Below are positions 53,578 to 61,964 of a stretch of DNA of 64,000 nt, one piece after another. A program made the translations under genes and the position numbers. The stretch covers positions 704,851 through 768,850 of the forward strand of contig WRHM01000001.1 of NCBI GenBank assembly GCA_009783265.1, given 5' to 3'. Within the stretch, counting starts at the first letter, position 1, and each line of letters begins with the position of its first letter. The notes under the pieces were generated by a model. It worked only from the letters and a program-made list of their open reading frames with translations. It ran no database searches and was not told the origin of the DNA. Source of the stretch: Oscillospiraceae bacterium. GTDB lineage: Bacteria; Bacillota; Clostridia; Oscillospirales; WRJC01.

Positions 53578-54876
53578 TTAAACCCAGCCGCGCAATTTTA
53601 CCGCTTCGGCAACTCTGTTTATCGCGATAACATAAGCTGCGTCGCGCATATATAAATTCTTCTCTTTTGCTACTTCATATACTGCCTTAAAAGCGTCTTT
53701 CATTGCTTTTTCTAATTTCTCCAGAACTTCTTCTTTGGTCCAGAAATAATTCATATTGCATTGAACCTGCTCGTAATAACTGCACGTTACTCCGGCCGCG
53801 TTGCACAAAAAATCGGGGAGCATGAATATGCCTTTATTTTTTATCAACTCGTCGCAGTCGGGGGTTACCGGACCGTTCGCGCCTTCGGCAATAAATTTCA
53901 CGCTGTCTTTTATCAGCGGGAAATTATCCGGTGTGATTTGATTTTGAAGGGCGCAGGGCATAAGTACATCGACTTCCTGCTCAAGCCATTTTGTGCATTT
54001 TGAATCGCCTTCAAATACTTCATAACCGAGTTTAATCCCTTCGGCTTTGTCAATGCTTCCGAAAGAATTTTTTACGCTCATAAGTTTTGATATATCTATT
54101 CCGTTTTTATTTATAAACGTATATACTTTTTTATCTTCGTTATGCCAGCATGATATAGCCGTGACTTTCCCGCCCAATTCGACATATTTTTTTGCCGTAT
54201 ATTCCGCAACGTTGCCGCTTCCCTGAATAGACGCAGTAGTTTTTGTTATATCGATGCCTTTGATTTTCAACGCTTCGGCAAGCGTCCAGATAACTCCGTA
54301 ACCCGTAGCTTCTGTTCTTCCGAGGGATCCCCCCATGCCTACTGGTTTTGCGGTAATTGTGCCGGGATATTTTCCTCCGGAGATAGTTTCATATTCGTCG
54401 AGCATCCAGAGCATGTGCTGGGCGTTGGTGCCGTAATCCGGAGCGGGAACGTCAATATTCGGGCCTATCTGATTATATATCTGACGGATAAATCCGCGGC
54501 AGAGCCTTTCCTGCTCGCCTTTTGAAAGAATGGTCGGGTCACATACGATTCCGCCTTTGCCTCCGCCCAACGGAATATTTAACACCGCGCATTTCCATGT
54601 CATCCACATAGACAAAGCTTTAACGTCGTCTATTGTTTCTTCATGGTGAAATCGCAGTCCGCCTTTTGCCGGACCTCTCGCGTCGTTGTGACGCGAACGG
54701 AAACCTGTAAACACTTTGGTTGAGCCATCGTCCATTTTTACGGGGATTCTGACCTGAGTTATTCTCATAGGTTCGCGCAGCAATTCTTTCATGCCGTCGT
54801 CTAATCCGAGGATTTCAGCGGCTTTATCAAATTGGGTCTGAGCGTTTTCGAATTGATTATATTTTGATTCAGACAT
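53578..54876 (-). CDS. gdhA: Glutamate dehydrogenase (hexameric Glu/Leu/Phe/Val dehydrogenase)
   Basis: 432 residues. Interconverts glutamate and 2-oxoglutarate plus ammonia. Substrate-side motifs are FTGFRSRHNDARGPAKGGLR, WMTWKCAVLNIPLGGGKGGI (catalytic Lys) and DVPAPDYGTNAQHMLWMLDE; the Rossmann part has ASIQGSGNVAEYTAKKYVEL, and IAEGANGPVTPDCDELIKN follows. The length fits the NAD-type catabolic form of clostridia, though coenzyme preference is not certain. A strong GGAGGG site precedes the ATG. Confidence 0.96.
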   Translation of the reverse strand: MSESKYNQFENAQTQFDKAAEILGLDDGMKELLREPMRITQVRIPVKMDDGSTKVFTGFRSRHNDARGPAKGGLRFHHEETIDDVKALSMWMTWKCAVLNIPLGGGKGGIVCDPTILSKGEQERLCRGFIRQIYNQIGPNIDVPAPDYGTNAQHMLWMLDEYETISGGKYPGTITAKPVGMGGSLGRTEATGYGVIWTLAEALKIKGIDITKTTASIQGSGNVAEYTAKKYVELGGKVTAISCWHNEDKKVYTFINKNGIDISKLMSVKNSFGSIDKAEGIKLGYEVFEGDSKCTKWLEQEVDVLMPCALQNQITPDNFPLIKDSVKFIAEGANGPVTPDCDELIKNKGIFMLPDFLCNAAGVTCSYYEQVQCNMNYFWTKEEVLEKLEKAMKDAFKAVYEVAKEKNLYMRDAAYVIAINRVAEAVKLRGWV

Positions 54877-55027
54877 AAATATACCCTCCTTTGGTTAAAA
54901 TTTATTTTTATTAAAATTTTATATAATTAATCATTATACATTAAATTCAATCAAATGTCAATATATTTTTTTTGATATTTTTGTTTTTTATAAAAAAAGA
55001 AATTTGCTGTATAATATTATTACCCAC

Positions 55028-55056
55028 TTGACAAAAATAAAAATAAGAGTTAAAAT
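55028..55056 (+). promoter_or_regulatory. Promoter reading into the tRNA-Ser half array
   Basis: TTGACA at 55028-55033, 17-bp spacer, TAAAAT at 55051-55056. The start near 55063 lies 14 bases before the first tRNA 5'-half copy at 55077, so it looks like the original tRNA-Ser promoter. Confidence 0.75.
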
Positions 55057-55076
55057 ATAACTTGTTAAAATAATAC

Positions 55077-55118
55077 GGAGGAATATCGAAGTGGTTATAA
55101 CGGCCTCGACTCGAAATA
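55077..55118 (+). repeat. Diverged tRNA-Ser 5'-half copy (copy 0)
   Basis: GGAGGAATATCGAAGTGGTT continuing to CTCGACTCGAAATA. It matches the tRNA-Ser(CGA) 5' half from the acceptor strand to the anticodon loop, with several changes. No 3' half follows. About 150 bases of unique sequence separate it from the next copy. Confidence 0.8.
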
Positions 55119-55271
55119 CTGTTGGCTCATTTACCATAAGATTGCGAAAAGCCTTGATTTTACGCGGCTTTTGAGGTGTAATAAAAATCAAATATTTGCT
55201 TGCGTTGCCTTGAATCGTTGCCATTTTTCCAAAAGGGAAATTTTTGCTGATTTTCGGGGTTTCATATATGC

Positions 55272-55314
55272 GGAGGGTTATCGAAGTGGTCATAACGGGG
55301 CTGACTCGAAATCA
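55272..55314 (+). repeat. tRNA-Ser 5'-half copy (copy 1), first unit of a 78-bp tandem repeat
   Basis: Nearly identical to the intact gene up to ACTCGAAATCA in the anticodon stem, then replaced by TGTTACAAGTGCC and a short AT-rich tail. The next copy starts exactly 78 bp later. Confidence 0.88.
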
Positions 55315-55349
55315 TGTTACAAGTGCCAAAAAGTGAATAAATATTCCGT

Positions 55350-55392
55350 GGAGGGGTATCGAAGTGGTCATAACGGGGCTGACTCGAAATCA
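55350..55392 (+). repeat. tRNA-Ser 5'-half copy (copy 2), second 78-bp unit
   Basis: Same as copy 1, with GGAGGGG instead of GGAGGGT at the acceptor end, and the same TGTTACAAGTGCC tail with two to three changes. The intact tRNA starts 78 bp later at 55428. Confidence 0.88.
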
Positions 55393-55427
55393 TGTTACAA
55401 GTGCCTAAAAGTGAATAAATATACTGT

Positions 55428-55516
55428 GGAGAGGTATCGAAGTGGTCATAACGGGGCTGACTCGAAATCAGTTTGGGAGCAATCCCACGCGGGTTCGAAT
55501 CCCGCCCTCTCCGCCA
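55428..55516 (+). tRNA. tRNA-Ser (CGA)
   Basis: 89 nt including encoded CCA. Acceptor stem GGAGAGG/CCTCTCC, discriminator G, anticodon loop CTCGAAA giving CGA, a long variable arm TGGGAGCAATCCCA typical of tRNA-Ser, and T arm GCGGG TTCGAAT CCCGC. It is the only full copy after three 5'-half copies, and lies beside an integrase, so it is the probable attachment site. Confidence 0.96.
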
Positions 55517-55517
55517 T

Positions 55518-55553
55518 AAAAGCCCGTAACTGCAAGAGGTTGCGGGCTTTTGC
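55518..55553 (+). terminator. Terminator after tRNA-Ser
   Basis: AAAAGCCCGTAAC and GTTGCGGGCTTTT form a strong stem with one wobble pair, directly after the tRNA CCA end. Confidence 0.85.
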
Positions 55554-55735
55554 CTTGCCCTTGTTTGGCGCCCACTTTTTTGTTTTGACGCCCATGACGC
55601 CCTAATCCGTGACGCCCAGTAAAAATCCCATATACAACATATTCATATTTGTTGCATACACTGACGCCCTTTTGCCGCCCACATTCTCTAAAACGATATA
55701 AAAAGGGGCGCGGATTTATAAAAAGTTACGCGCCC

Positions 55736-57025
55736 TCATAGGTCTATATCGTTGCTTTTTTTCTTTGGCTTTTTTGTCGGCTCTCCGGCTGACGGTTCTT
55801 TTTTTGTATTGTGTACTGCCGTGTGATATTTGTCAAGAACTTCTTTTTTTCGTTCAAGCCGCACATCAACATAACGAGCCGTTACCGCTTCAAGGTTGGT
55901 AGATATACCGAGCGACATTCCTATTCCTTTTAAGGTATGCCCTAATATCTCGCCCACGGTGTAGAAATCGCCCGTTAGTTGGTGCATATTCGTCGCCGCC
56001 GTATGGCGCAGGTCGTGAAAGCGGATATGCGGCATTTCTAAATGCCGGATAAGCTGACCGAAATTCGTTGACATTCTATCTCGCCTGTTTGGTGAGCCGT
56101 CCGGCTTGGCTAATACAAGGTCGTTGTCGTGATACTCCCCGCCGCCCGCGTGGGCAAAAGCCTTTTGCCGCTCCTGTAATTCAAACTGCCGCATGAAATA
56201 CGGTAATGTGGTTTCGGTAATCGGTAATACCCGGTCGTTGGATTTTGTCGGAGCCATTTCATCTATTATCTTTGTCCCTGCCGGAACTTTGAAAGGCATT
56301 TGCTCCACAACGCTAAACTGCATTTTATCCAAATCGACGTTTTGCCAACGCAAACCGATAACCTCACTTATTCGCAGACCGTATAATCCCGCGAGTACAA
56401 CGGGTAATTCCCATTCTGTACCCGCCACTTTCCCCATAAATTGCTGTACTTGCTCTATCGTGTACGGGTCGGGCGTTTTGCCCTGTTTGCCAAACTTGGT
56501 TATAATATCGCGGGCGGGGTTATGTTCAATGTATCGGTATTTACGCGCCGCTTCCATTGAAACGCTCAAAATACGCTGTGCATACCGTACTGTACTTTGA
56601 GATAGCCCCCTGTCAAATAACTGTTGAAACATATTATCAAGCATGGCCGGGGATAGTTGGTTAAGCTGTACATGGCCGACATACGGCAGGATATGATTAT
56701 TGATATGGCTCTTATATCCTGCGAAAGTGGACGGACGTAAGTTAGCCTTGCCGTGGTTCTCTACCCACTCATTAAGATATTCCTTGACTGTCTGCTTGCC
56801 GTGTGATGTATTTACAGGAGCATAAACGGGATTTTGCAATTTTACTTTCATTTCGGCTTCATGTTGCGACGCTTCTTTTTTCGTCGCAAACCCGCGCTTG
56901 GTGTAGGTTTTTCTACCCTCCGGCGAATTGTATTTTATATTCACGTCGTAAACTGTGCCGGATTTTCCCGTCAATACGCCGTTTGCGTCGCGCTTGTTCT
57001 GTATTGTTCTCGGTTGTACTGCCAT
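55736..57025 (-). CDS. Tyrosine site-specific integrase
   Basis: 429 residues from ATG 57025; an in-frame start at 57079 would overlap the excisionase gene. The N-terminal Arm-binding region (YDVNIKYNSPEGRKTYTKRG) is followed by a SAM-like core-binding domain (TVKEYLNEWVENHGKANLRP) and the catalytic domain: Arg in LAGLYGLRISEVIGLRWQNV, HxxR in RFHDLRHTAATNM, His in GEILGHTLKGIGM and Tyr in ARYVDV. It is the Tn916/phage-type integrase, next to tRNA-Ser, oriented as if from an element to the right. Confidence 0.94.
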   Translation of the reverse strand: MAVQPRTIQNKRDANGVLTGKSGTVYDVNIKYNSPEGRKTYTKRGFATKKEASQHEAEMKVKLQNPVYAPVNTSHGKQTVKEYLNEWVENHGKANLRPSTFAGYKSHINNHILPYVGHVQLNQLSPAMLDNMFQQLFDRGLSQSTVRYAQRILSVSMEAARKYRYIEHNPARDIITKFGKQGKTPDPYTIEQVQQFMGKVAGTEWELPVVLAGLYGLRISEVIGLRWQNVDLDKMQFSVVEQMPFKVPAGTKIIDEMAPTKSNDRVLPITETTLPYFMRQFELQERQKAFAHAGGGEYHDNDLVLAKPDGSPNRRDRMSTNFGQLIRHLEMPHIRFHDLRHTAATNMHQLTGDFYTVGEILGHTLKGIGMSLGISTNLEAVTARYVDVRLERKKEVLDKYHTAVHNTKKEPSAGEPTKKPKKKSNDIDL

Positions 57026-57030
57026 ATCCT

Positions 57031-57246
57031 CTACGCCCCCTTTGCCGCCGTGGTCTTGACGCGGTTGTACCAATCCCATATAGCGGTGTCGGCTATCAAG
57101 CGTCGGTTTCCGTTTTGGACGTATTCAAGTTCGCCGCTATCCATAAGCTCACGGAGCTTGTTTTCGCCAATGCCGCTAATCCGGCTCATTTGTTCCACGG
57201 TTTTCAGCATGGGGAGAGTGTCGGCAGTTTCTTTTTTTCGTGCCAA
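57031..57246 (-). CDS. Excisionase / helix-turn-helix protein
   Basis: 71 residues. MLKTVEQMSRISGIGENKLR and ELMDSGELEYVQNGNRRLIA form the winged-helix excisionase (HTH_17) pattern. Its stop lies six bases before the integrase start, so the two are transcribed together, xis then int, as in Tn916-like elements. Confidence 0.88.
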   Translation of the reverse strand: MARKKETADTLPMLKTVEQMSRISGIGENKLRELMDSGELEYVQNGNRRLIADTAIWDWYNRVKTTAAKGA

Positions 57247-57743
57247 AATAACACCCCCATTGAGTTTATAATTTTGTGTAAATCATAAGCACAACGGACG
57301 GACGCGGGCGCGTCCTCACGAGAATTTCACTCCCCCGTGGTTCTCACCGGGCTGTCCTCAATACGTGCGACGCTTTTAACGCTCATGTTAAGACTGGACA
57401 GGAGTATCAATATCGCCCCCACGCGGTCATAGCCCGCAAATCACCCGTATCTGCTTTGCGGCTGTCGGTGTTGTCGCTCCGTCATAAATGACATCTTGGC
57501 GCACCCGCCGTTTGCTCGGCATGGAAACAGAAAGTTATCCGTTTTGCTTTATACTGCGCCGCCGTTATCTTGCGGGCTTTCTTTGTCAAAGAGCTATGAA
57601 AAGGCCGTACCGTTTGACAGGCCGTAAAAGCATACTCCGGGGAATCCCGGTTTTTATGCTCAACTCGGAAAAAACCCGGAAGCCGAAATTGATGAGGGCA
57701 TAAGAATATTGAAATCTTTGTACGGAAAGGAGGCTTTAATATT
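57247..57743. other. Gene-poor end of the integrated element with a degraded coding remnant
   Basis: About 500 bases with no convincing intact gene. Near 57640-57736 a + strand frame without start reads YAQLGKNPEAEIDEGIRILK then SLYGKEAL to TGA; it looks like the tail of a protein but I cannot name it. The rest is GC-richer than its surroundings and has a short GCGGGCGCG stretch. Confidence 0.5.
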
Positions 57744-57845
57744 ATGAATCCGAATGAATTTTACGATTATATCGTAGAAAACTTCAATCTTAACGGAACA
57801 GCTTGCAGACTTATTAAGAACATTTTAAATTATATCGAAGTATGA
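57744..57845 (+). CDS. Short peptide of unknown function in the element
   Basis: 33 residues, MNPNEFYDYIVENFNLNGTA then CRLIKNILNYIEV, preceded by AAAGGAGGC (57726-57734) nine bases from ATG 57744. Hydrophilic helical sequence. It may be the N-terminal part of a longer element gene truncated at the junction near 57850, since the opposite-strand conjugation remnant begins at once after it. Confidence 0.5.
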   Translation: MNPNEFYDYIVENFNLNGTACRLIKNILNYIEV

Positions 57846-57856
57846 TTTTTTATCAT

Positions 57857-58315
57857 TTAGACAAACAGGAACACAGCGACGATTATTGGATTGGGTTTGA
57901 TAACGCCATCGAACAGGGAAATGTAGTCTTTTGTGGAAAGCCCCGTTTTTGAAAGCCAGTCCCATTCAAAATTGAAAGGGTCGGTTGTGCCGAGATGTAG
58001 GACGCTGTGTATAGCCCCTAACCGCTCTTTGCCGTTCAACGGACGCGCCGCCGCGCCTATCATTTTGAAATGGTTTAATATATCCGTTTCGATACGGACA
58101 AGCCGGGATTTCGCGGTGTTCATGCTGTCCGCTTCTATGGAAAACGTGAGATATTTCGTCCGCACAAGCCCGTTGTTGCCCTTTTCAAGCTGTATTTTCA
58201 ATATGCCGCCGTACTCGTCCCGGATATGGTTAAATTCATCATCTGCCGGGGGTATCTCGATAGCTTTTTGAAATTCGTCTTTGCCGGCGCGTCTGCTGAT
58301 AAAAGTTTCCTGCAC
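57857..58315 (-). pseudogene. Truncated VirB4/TraE-type conjugation ATPase (N-terminal fragment)
   Basis: 152 residues resembling the N-terminal domain of Tn916/CTn-type TraE ATPases: QETFISRRAGKDEFQKAIEI, NNGLVRTKYLTFSIEADSMN, LGAIHSVLHLGTTDPFNFEW and LSKTGLSTKDYISLFDGVI. The full protein is near 800 residues with Walker motifs; here it diverges after SLFDGVIKP and stops. So the conjugation ATPase is destroyed. It is the main evidence that this island came from an integrative conjugative element. Confidence 0.8.
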
Positions 58316-58320
58316 CGATA

Positions 58321-58425
58321 TTGACGGGTCAAAATAGTTGTGTAAATCGCAAAGACCCTCAAACCGAGCGCGAGCAACGCCCGTAAGAAGTTATTGCCTG
58401 TCTGCCCCCACTCACGCTGAATTTG
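58321..58425 (-). pseudogene. Remnant of a VirB6/TrbL-like membrane protein
   Basis: A short frame on the minus strand reads QREWGQTGNNFLRALLALGL then RVFAIYTTIL. This resembles the region near the end of VirB6-like proteins that precede TraE in clostridial conjugative elements. It is right upstream of the TraE fragment. Short and frame-broken, so identity is tentative. Confidence 0.45.
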
Positions 58426-58470
58426 TCAAGGGGTGCAAACTAAAAAATATCATTTTTACAATTTAGACAT

Positions 58471-58512
58471 AAAAAAAGCCCGCAAAGGCTGAAATATCAA
58501 CCCTTGTGGGCG
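58471..58512 (-). terminator. Intrinsic terminator on the minus strand
   Basis: GCCCGCAAAGG and CCCTTGTGGGC form an 11-bp imperfect stem, and the minus-strand transcript ends in seven Us (AAAAAAA on + at 58471). It would end transcripts from the two-gene HD module upstream. Confidence 0.75.
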
Positions 58513-58760
58513 TTGTGCAGTTTTCCTACCCTGTTATTTGTTTGAAGTCGCGAGTGCGGGTTCACGAGTATTGTCAAGTTGTTTTTTGTTTTGTTATTTT
58601 AAAATATTTTTTGAAAATTCCGCAAACTCACCTTGTCAATAACAGGGTTGTAAAGTTTTCGTTTCCGCAAAAAATAGAAAAGTTTACAGAATTGTTGTTG
58701 ACAAAACGCCCCAAATATGATAAGTTTCGGTGAAAAACATTACTGTGTTTTTCGCCTTAT
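58513..58760. other. AT-rich gap with no gene found
   Basis: About 250 bases between the terminator and the small protein gene. A + strand open frame at 58506-58733 has no ribosome site and unusual composition, so I do not call it. It contains the sequence TTGTTTTTTGTTTTGTT but no clear promoter or repeat. Confidence 0.5.
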
Positions 58761-59174
58761 TTATACATAAAATATTTTCATTGCATTAAGAAAACCTATG
58801 CAATCGTGGAATTTCAATAATTCAACTAAAATATTTGAATCGTTTTCGACTTTTTTTATGATATACGAATCAATTATAGGATTTACCTCAATAATATCTA
58901 CCTCATAAAAATCTGTTATTGCCTTAACATTTTTCTTTACATCTTCTTCTCCCAACTCAAATATTTCGTCTAAATATTTAAAAGTTAGCCCTTCGTCTCC
59001 AAGTTCAATAAAATCTTCTCGTTCTATTAATAAAATCTGTATTGGTGTTTTATTTTTATCATCATATGTCGTTCCAAAAATGATTTCAATACTATCGTCC
59101 TTTTCATTTAAATTTATCTGTTCATTAATTGCAGAAAATTCATTTTGTAAACGATTTTTTAACGATTTTTTCAT
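58761..59174 (-). CDS. Small protein of unknown function, weakly DUF1828-like
   Basis: 137 residues. The middle, IQILLIEREDFIELGDEGLT, has the pattern of DUF1828-type domains (strand, acidic turn, then D-E/D-G-x-T), seen in mobile elements; the match is weak. It starts two bases after the HD-domain gene, so it is surely in one operon with it. AT content is higher than in the flanking chromosome. Function unknown. Confidence 0.6.
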   Translation of the reverse strand: MKKSLKNRLQNEFSAINEQINLNEKDDSIEIIFGTTYDDKNKTPIQILLIEREDFIELGDEGLTFKYLDEIFELGEEDVKKNVKAITDFYEVDIIEVNPIIDSYIIKKVENDSNILVELLKFHDCIGFLNAMKIFYV

Positions 59175-59176
59175 AA

Positions 59177-60244
59177 TTAATTACCCCCTAAAATATTTGA
59201 ATTGTTACTTTCGTCTCTGATTTTTGAATATGTTTTAAATGGTGGAGGAGCAACAAATTTAAGTTTTTCATTTAGCACATTATTAAGCATTTCTTTCGCT
59301 GAATTGCTAATATCGTCAATTATTTTACTATCTTCGGTTGTATAAAAATCAATTTCTATCGGAATACCATAATTACGTAATACATATAAAATATTATTTT
59401 CATTGTTATTATTTTTATTAGCTCTTAAATTCTTTAAAACATCATAACTTACCTTTTTCTTTATCCTTTCGGAATTATTAGTATCGTCATAAAATCGAAA
59501 TTTTACAAAAAAATCAAATTTATTTATTGTTATTGATTCAACAAAATGAACAAGTCCCCAGTGGAATACGCTATCATTTTCAATTAAAAAACTGTTCAAA
59601 TCATTTATATCAGCTCTATCTTTCGTGATATGTAAAGCATCCCCCAATTTTAAGAGCGCTGATAGCAATTTAAGCCTTATATTTAAAGCAGTTTCATCGT
59701 GTATAAGCGTTATATTTTGGGTATGATTCGACACAACACTTGCAATAAAACCCGTAAAAATTGGCGAACCAAAATTTTTAAACCATTGCCTCGCTTCTTT
59801 TTTAATTTTCTTTTCCCCAAGTTTTGCATGATTGTCACGTATGTAATTACGTTCTTCATCAGTTATTTTTGTAACATATAAAGGTTTTTCTTTTCCATTT
59901 TTATCGTATGCTGTTGCCATCGCAATGTCGTGAAGCAATATTGCGCATATCAATATAAACGTTTCATTTATATTCAAACCTGTTTTCAAATCAAGGCTTT
60001 TGTTTTTTGATGTATCGGTACTTTTTCCCAAAGTCTGATTAAGAACAGCATAAACATACCCTAAAACTTTTTTACTATGATTTATAGTATGGTCGGTATA
60101 ATTTGGGAAAATTATTTTTGTTGCGCTTAATTCATTTTCGGCTTTAACATATATATGCTTAATTATTTCGACATATTTTTCGTCGCTATTCAATATATCA
60201 AAACATTCTAATATATCGCCTATATTATTTATTTCATAATTCAT
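59177..60244 (-). CDS. HD-domain protein, possible conflict-system component
   Basis: 355 residues from ATG 60244; AAGGAAG lies eight bases upstream. An HD phosphohydrolase-type core is visible: IIFPNYTDHTINHSKKVLGY (first His), FILICAILLHDIAMATAYDK (HD pair), ASVVSNHTQN and KLLSALLKLGDALHITKDRA (late Asp). The order and spacing remind me of the HD domain found at the N-terminus of Hsp90-like ATPases in bacterial conflict systems; here no ATPase domain follows, and the C-terminal ~120 residues are unrecognised. It is paired with the 137-residue gene. A defence role is inference only. Confidence 0.7.
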   Translation of the reverse strand: MNYEINNIGDILECFDILNSDEKYVEIIKHIYVKAENELSATKIIFPNYTDHTINHSKKVLGYVYAVLNQTLGKSTDTSKNKSLDLKTGLNINETFILICAILLHDIAMATAYDKNGKEKPLYVTKITDEERNYIRDNHAKLGEKKIKKEARQWFKNFGSPIFTGFIASVVSNHTQNITLIHDETALNIRLKLLSALLKLGDALHITKDRADINDLNSFLIENDSVFHWGLVHFVESITINKFDFFVKFRFYDDTNNSERIKKKVSYDVLKNLRANKNNNNENNILYVLRNYGIPIEIDFYTTEDSKIIDDISNSAKEMLNNVLNEKLKFVAPPPFKTYSKIRDESNNSNILGGN

Positions 60245-60354
60245 AGACAACACTTCCTTAACTTTTTATCAAATAAACTTCATAATAATAACTGATTAAG
60301 GGTAAGAATATAAACTTTATTTTCGCCATTAATTTTTTATTTTATCCAATAATA

Positions 60355-61578
60355 TTATTTCGGCTTACCGCAAGATTTGCATTTTTTGATAAACAATCCG
60401 CTTAATTGTCCACCACAATAACGACATAATCCTTGTTGATCCCAACGCATAGATTGTAAAAGCTGTTCTTTATCGGGCGGACCAATATTTCGCCAATTTT
60501 CGACATTGCAACGACCATATTCATTATAGCCAACCGCAACAACTGTACCATCTGCCTTTAAGCCAACAGTGTGCAAATATCCAGCAGAAATCGCGACAAT
60601 ATTCTGCCAATTTTCGACATTGCATTGACCATATTTATTATCGCCAACCGCAACAACTGTATCATCCGCTTTCAAGCCAACGGTGTGCCTCAATCCAGTG
60701 GAAATAGCAAGAATATTCCGCCAACTTTTGGTATTGCATTGACCATATTCATTATCGCCAACCGCGACAACTGTGCCATCTGCTTTTAAGCCGATACGGG
60801 GATACTCGGCAGAAATTGCGACAATATTCCGCCAACTAATGGTGCTGTCAATATCACCGCAACACAATACGCTACCGTCCGATTTCAAAGCCAATAAATA
60901 TAAACTATCACCAACACCAAATATATCATATGGATGGCGGCCAATGGAAATTTCTACAATATCATCGCCTAAATAATCACTACCACCGCTACTGGCCACT
61001 CCAGTTGTAACTTGTGTGCCATCTGCTTTCAAGCCGACTGTCAATAAACCTTTTGCGGAAACCGCGACAATATCACGCCAACTGTTGGTGTTGCAACAAC
61101 CTATATCAATTACTCTACCTTTAAATGAGCTGTACATCGCACCGCTTCCGACCGTAACAACTGTACCATCTACTTTCAAACCGACGGTGTGCTGATTTCC
61201 AGCGGAAACCGCGACAATATTCCGCCAACTTTTAGTATTGCATTGACCATATTCATTCTTCCCAACCGCAACAACTGTACCATCTGTTTTCAAACCAACT
61301 GTGTGGAACGACCCAACGGAAATACAACCATAATACTTTTTTGAGTTTAATATTTGTTCTTTTATGCTTTGTGATGGTACTTCCAAGTATATTTCGCGGA
61401 GTTCTTTTTCACATCTATCAATGGCTTCCTTACATAGACGCATATTATCACGTATTGGAAATCCCTGTCCTTTGGCAATTTGCATAAGCTCTGGGGTACT
61501 CAACATATCTTCATACAATGCTATCGCCTTTTTATTATCATCAATTTCCGTTTGAATTTCATCTCTTGTTCTTGCCAT
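60355..61578 (-). CDS. RCC1-repeat beta-propeller protein with C-terminal zinc ribbon
   Basis: 407 residues from ATG 61578 after AAGGAATAATT. Residues ~1-90 form a coiled helical region (RDEIQTEIDDNKKAIALYED). About seven RCC1-type blades follow, each with VGLKADGTVVAVGDNEYGQC and NTKSWRNIVAIS, and near-identical DNA repeats. The end has CRYCGGQLSGLFIKKCKSCG, a zinc ribbon of two CxxC pairs. Such proteins are common in Clostridia but have no established role; the propeller is probably a protein-binding platform. No signal peptide. Confidence 0.88.
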   Translation of the reverse strand: MARTRDEIQTEIDDNKKAIALYEDMLSTPELMQIAKGQGFPIRDNMRLCKEAIDRCEKELREIYLEVPSQSIKEQILNSKKYYGCISVGSFHTVGLKTDGTVVAVGKNEYGQCNTKSWRNIVAVSAGNQHTVGLKVDGTVVTVGSGAMYSSFKGRVIDIGCCNTNSWRDIVAVSAKGLLTVGLKADGTQVTTGVASSGGSDYLGDDIVEISIGRHPYDIFGVGDSLYLLALKSDGSVLCCGDIDSTISWRNIVAISAEYPRIGLKADGTVVAVGDNEYGQCNTKSWRNILAISTGLRHTVGLKADDTVVAVGDNKYGQCNVENWQNIVAISAGYLHTVGLKADGTVVAVGYNEYGRCNVENWRNIGPPDKEQLLQSMRWDQQGLCRYCGGQLSGLFIKKCKSCGKPK

Positions 61579-61616
61579 AATTATTCCTTCCACTTTATTT
61601 ACTTTTGTATTATTTA

Positions 61617-61856
61617 TCAATATTCCGAACTTAACCAATTTCCCGATGTATCGTATATGCGGTCGCCTCTTATCTCATATACCCAATCACCGTTTGTTTT
61701 ATAAATCCTGTCACTTCTAATTTCGTATGCCCAATCTCCATTTGTCTTATAAATTCGGTCACCCCTGATTTCATATATCCAATTCCCAGAGTTGTCTAAA
61801 ATCCTGTCGCCTACTTTTCTTGAAATTCTGTTTCCGTAAACGTCTTTAATTTCCAT
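61617..61856 (-). CDS. Short repeat protein of tandem 16-residue beta units
   Basis: 79 residues from ATG 61856 (GAGGAATC upstream; an earlier in-frame ATG at 61886 is possible). After MEIKDVYGNRISRKVG come units of GDRIYKTNGDWVYEIR type, each 16 residues or 48 bp, present about four times with few changes. Each unit has two short beta strands with Gly turns, like small four-fold beta-flower proteins; that likeness is from memory. It lies between the RCC1 protein and the transposase fragment. Function unknown. Confidence 0.7.
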   Translation of the reverse strand: MEIKDVYGNRISRKVGDRILDNSGNWIYEIRGDRIYKTNGDWAYEIRSDRIYKTNGDWVYEIRGDRIYDTSGNWLSSEY

Positions 61857-61964
61857 TTTTGATTCCTCAAAATTTATTTTTTTCAATTATATTTTTGATA
61901 TTATAACATATTAAAACACATTTGTCAATATTACTATAACAACACGGCGAACGCATGAAAAAAG

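Noticed and set aside
55171..55605. 144-residue + strand open frame with three repeats of GYRSGHNGADSKS
   Set aside because: It is the conceptual translation of the tRNA-Ser 5'-half array and the tRNA itself; no ribosome binding site fits. The repeats are RNA-gene repeats, not a repeat protein.
57488..57703. 71-residue + strand open frame in the element
   Set aside because: Arg-rich, no ribosome site, and overlaps a different frame that looks more like a coding remnant.
58430..58760. Possible CRISPR or small RNA in the AT-rich gap
   Set aside because: No evenly spaced direct repeats are present and no promoter-terminator pair other than the minus-strand terminator; nothing else supports an RNA gene.
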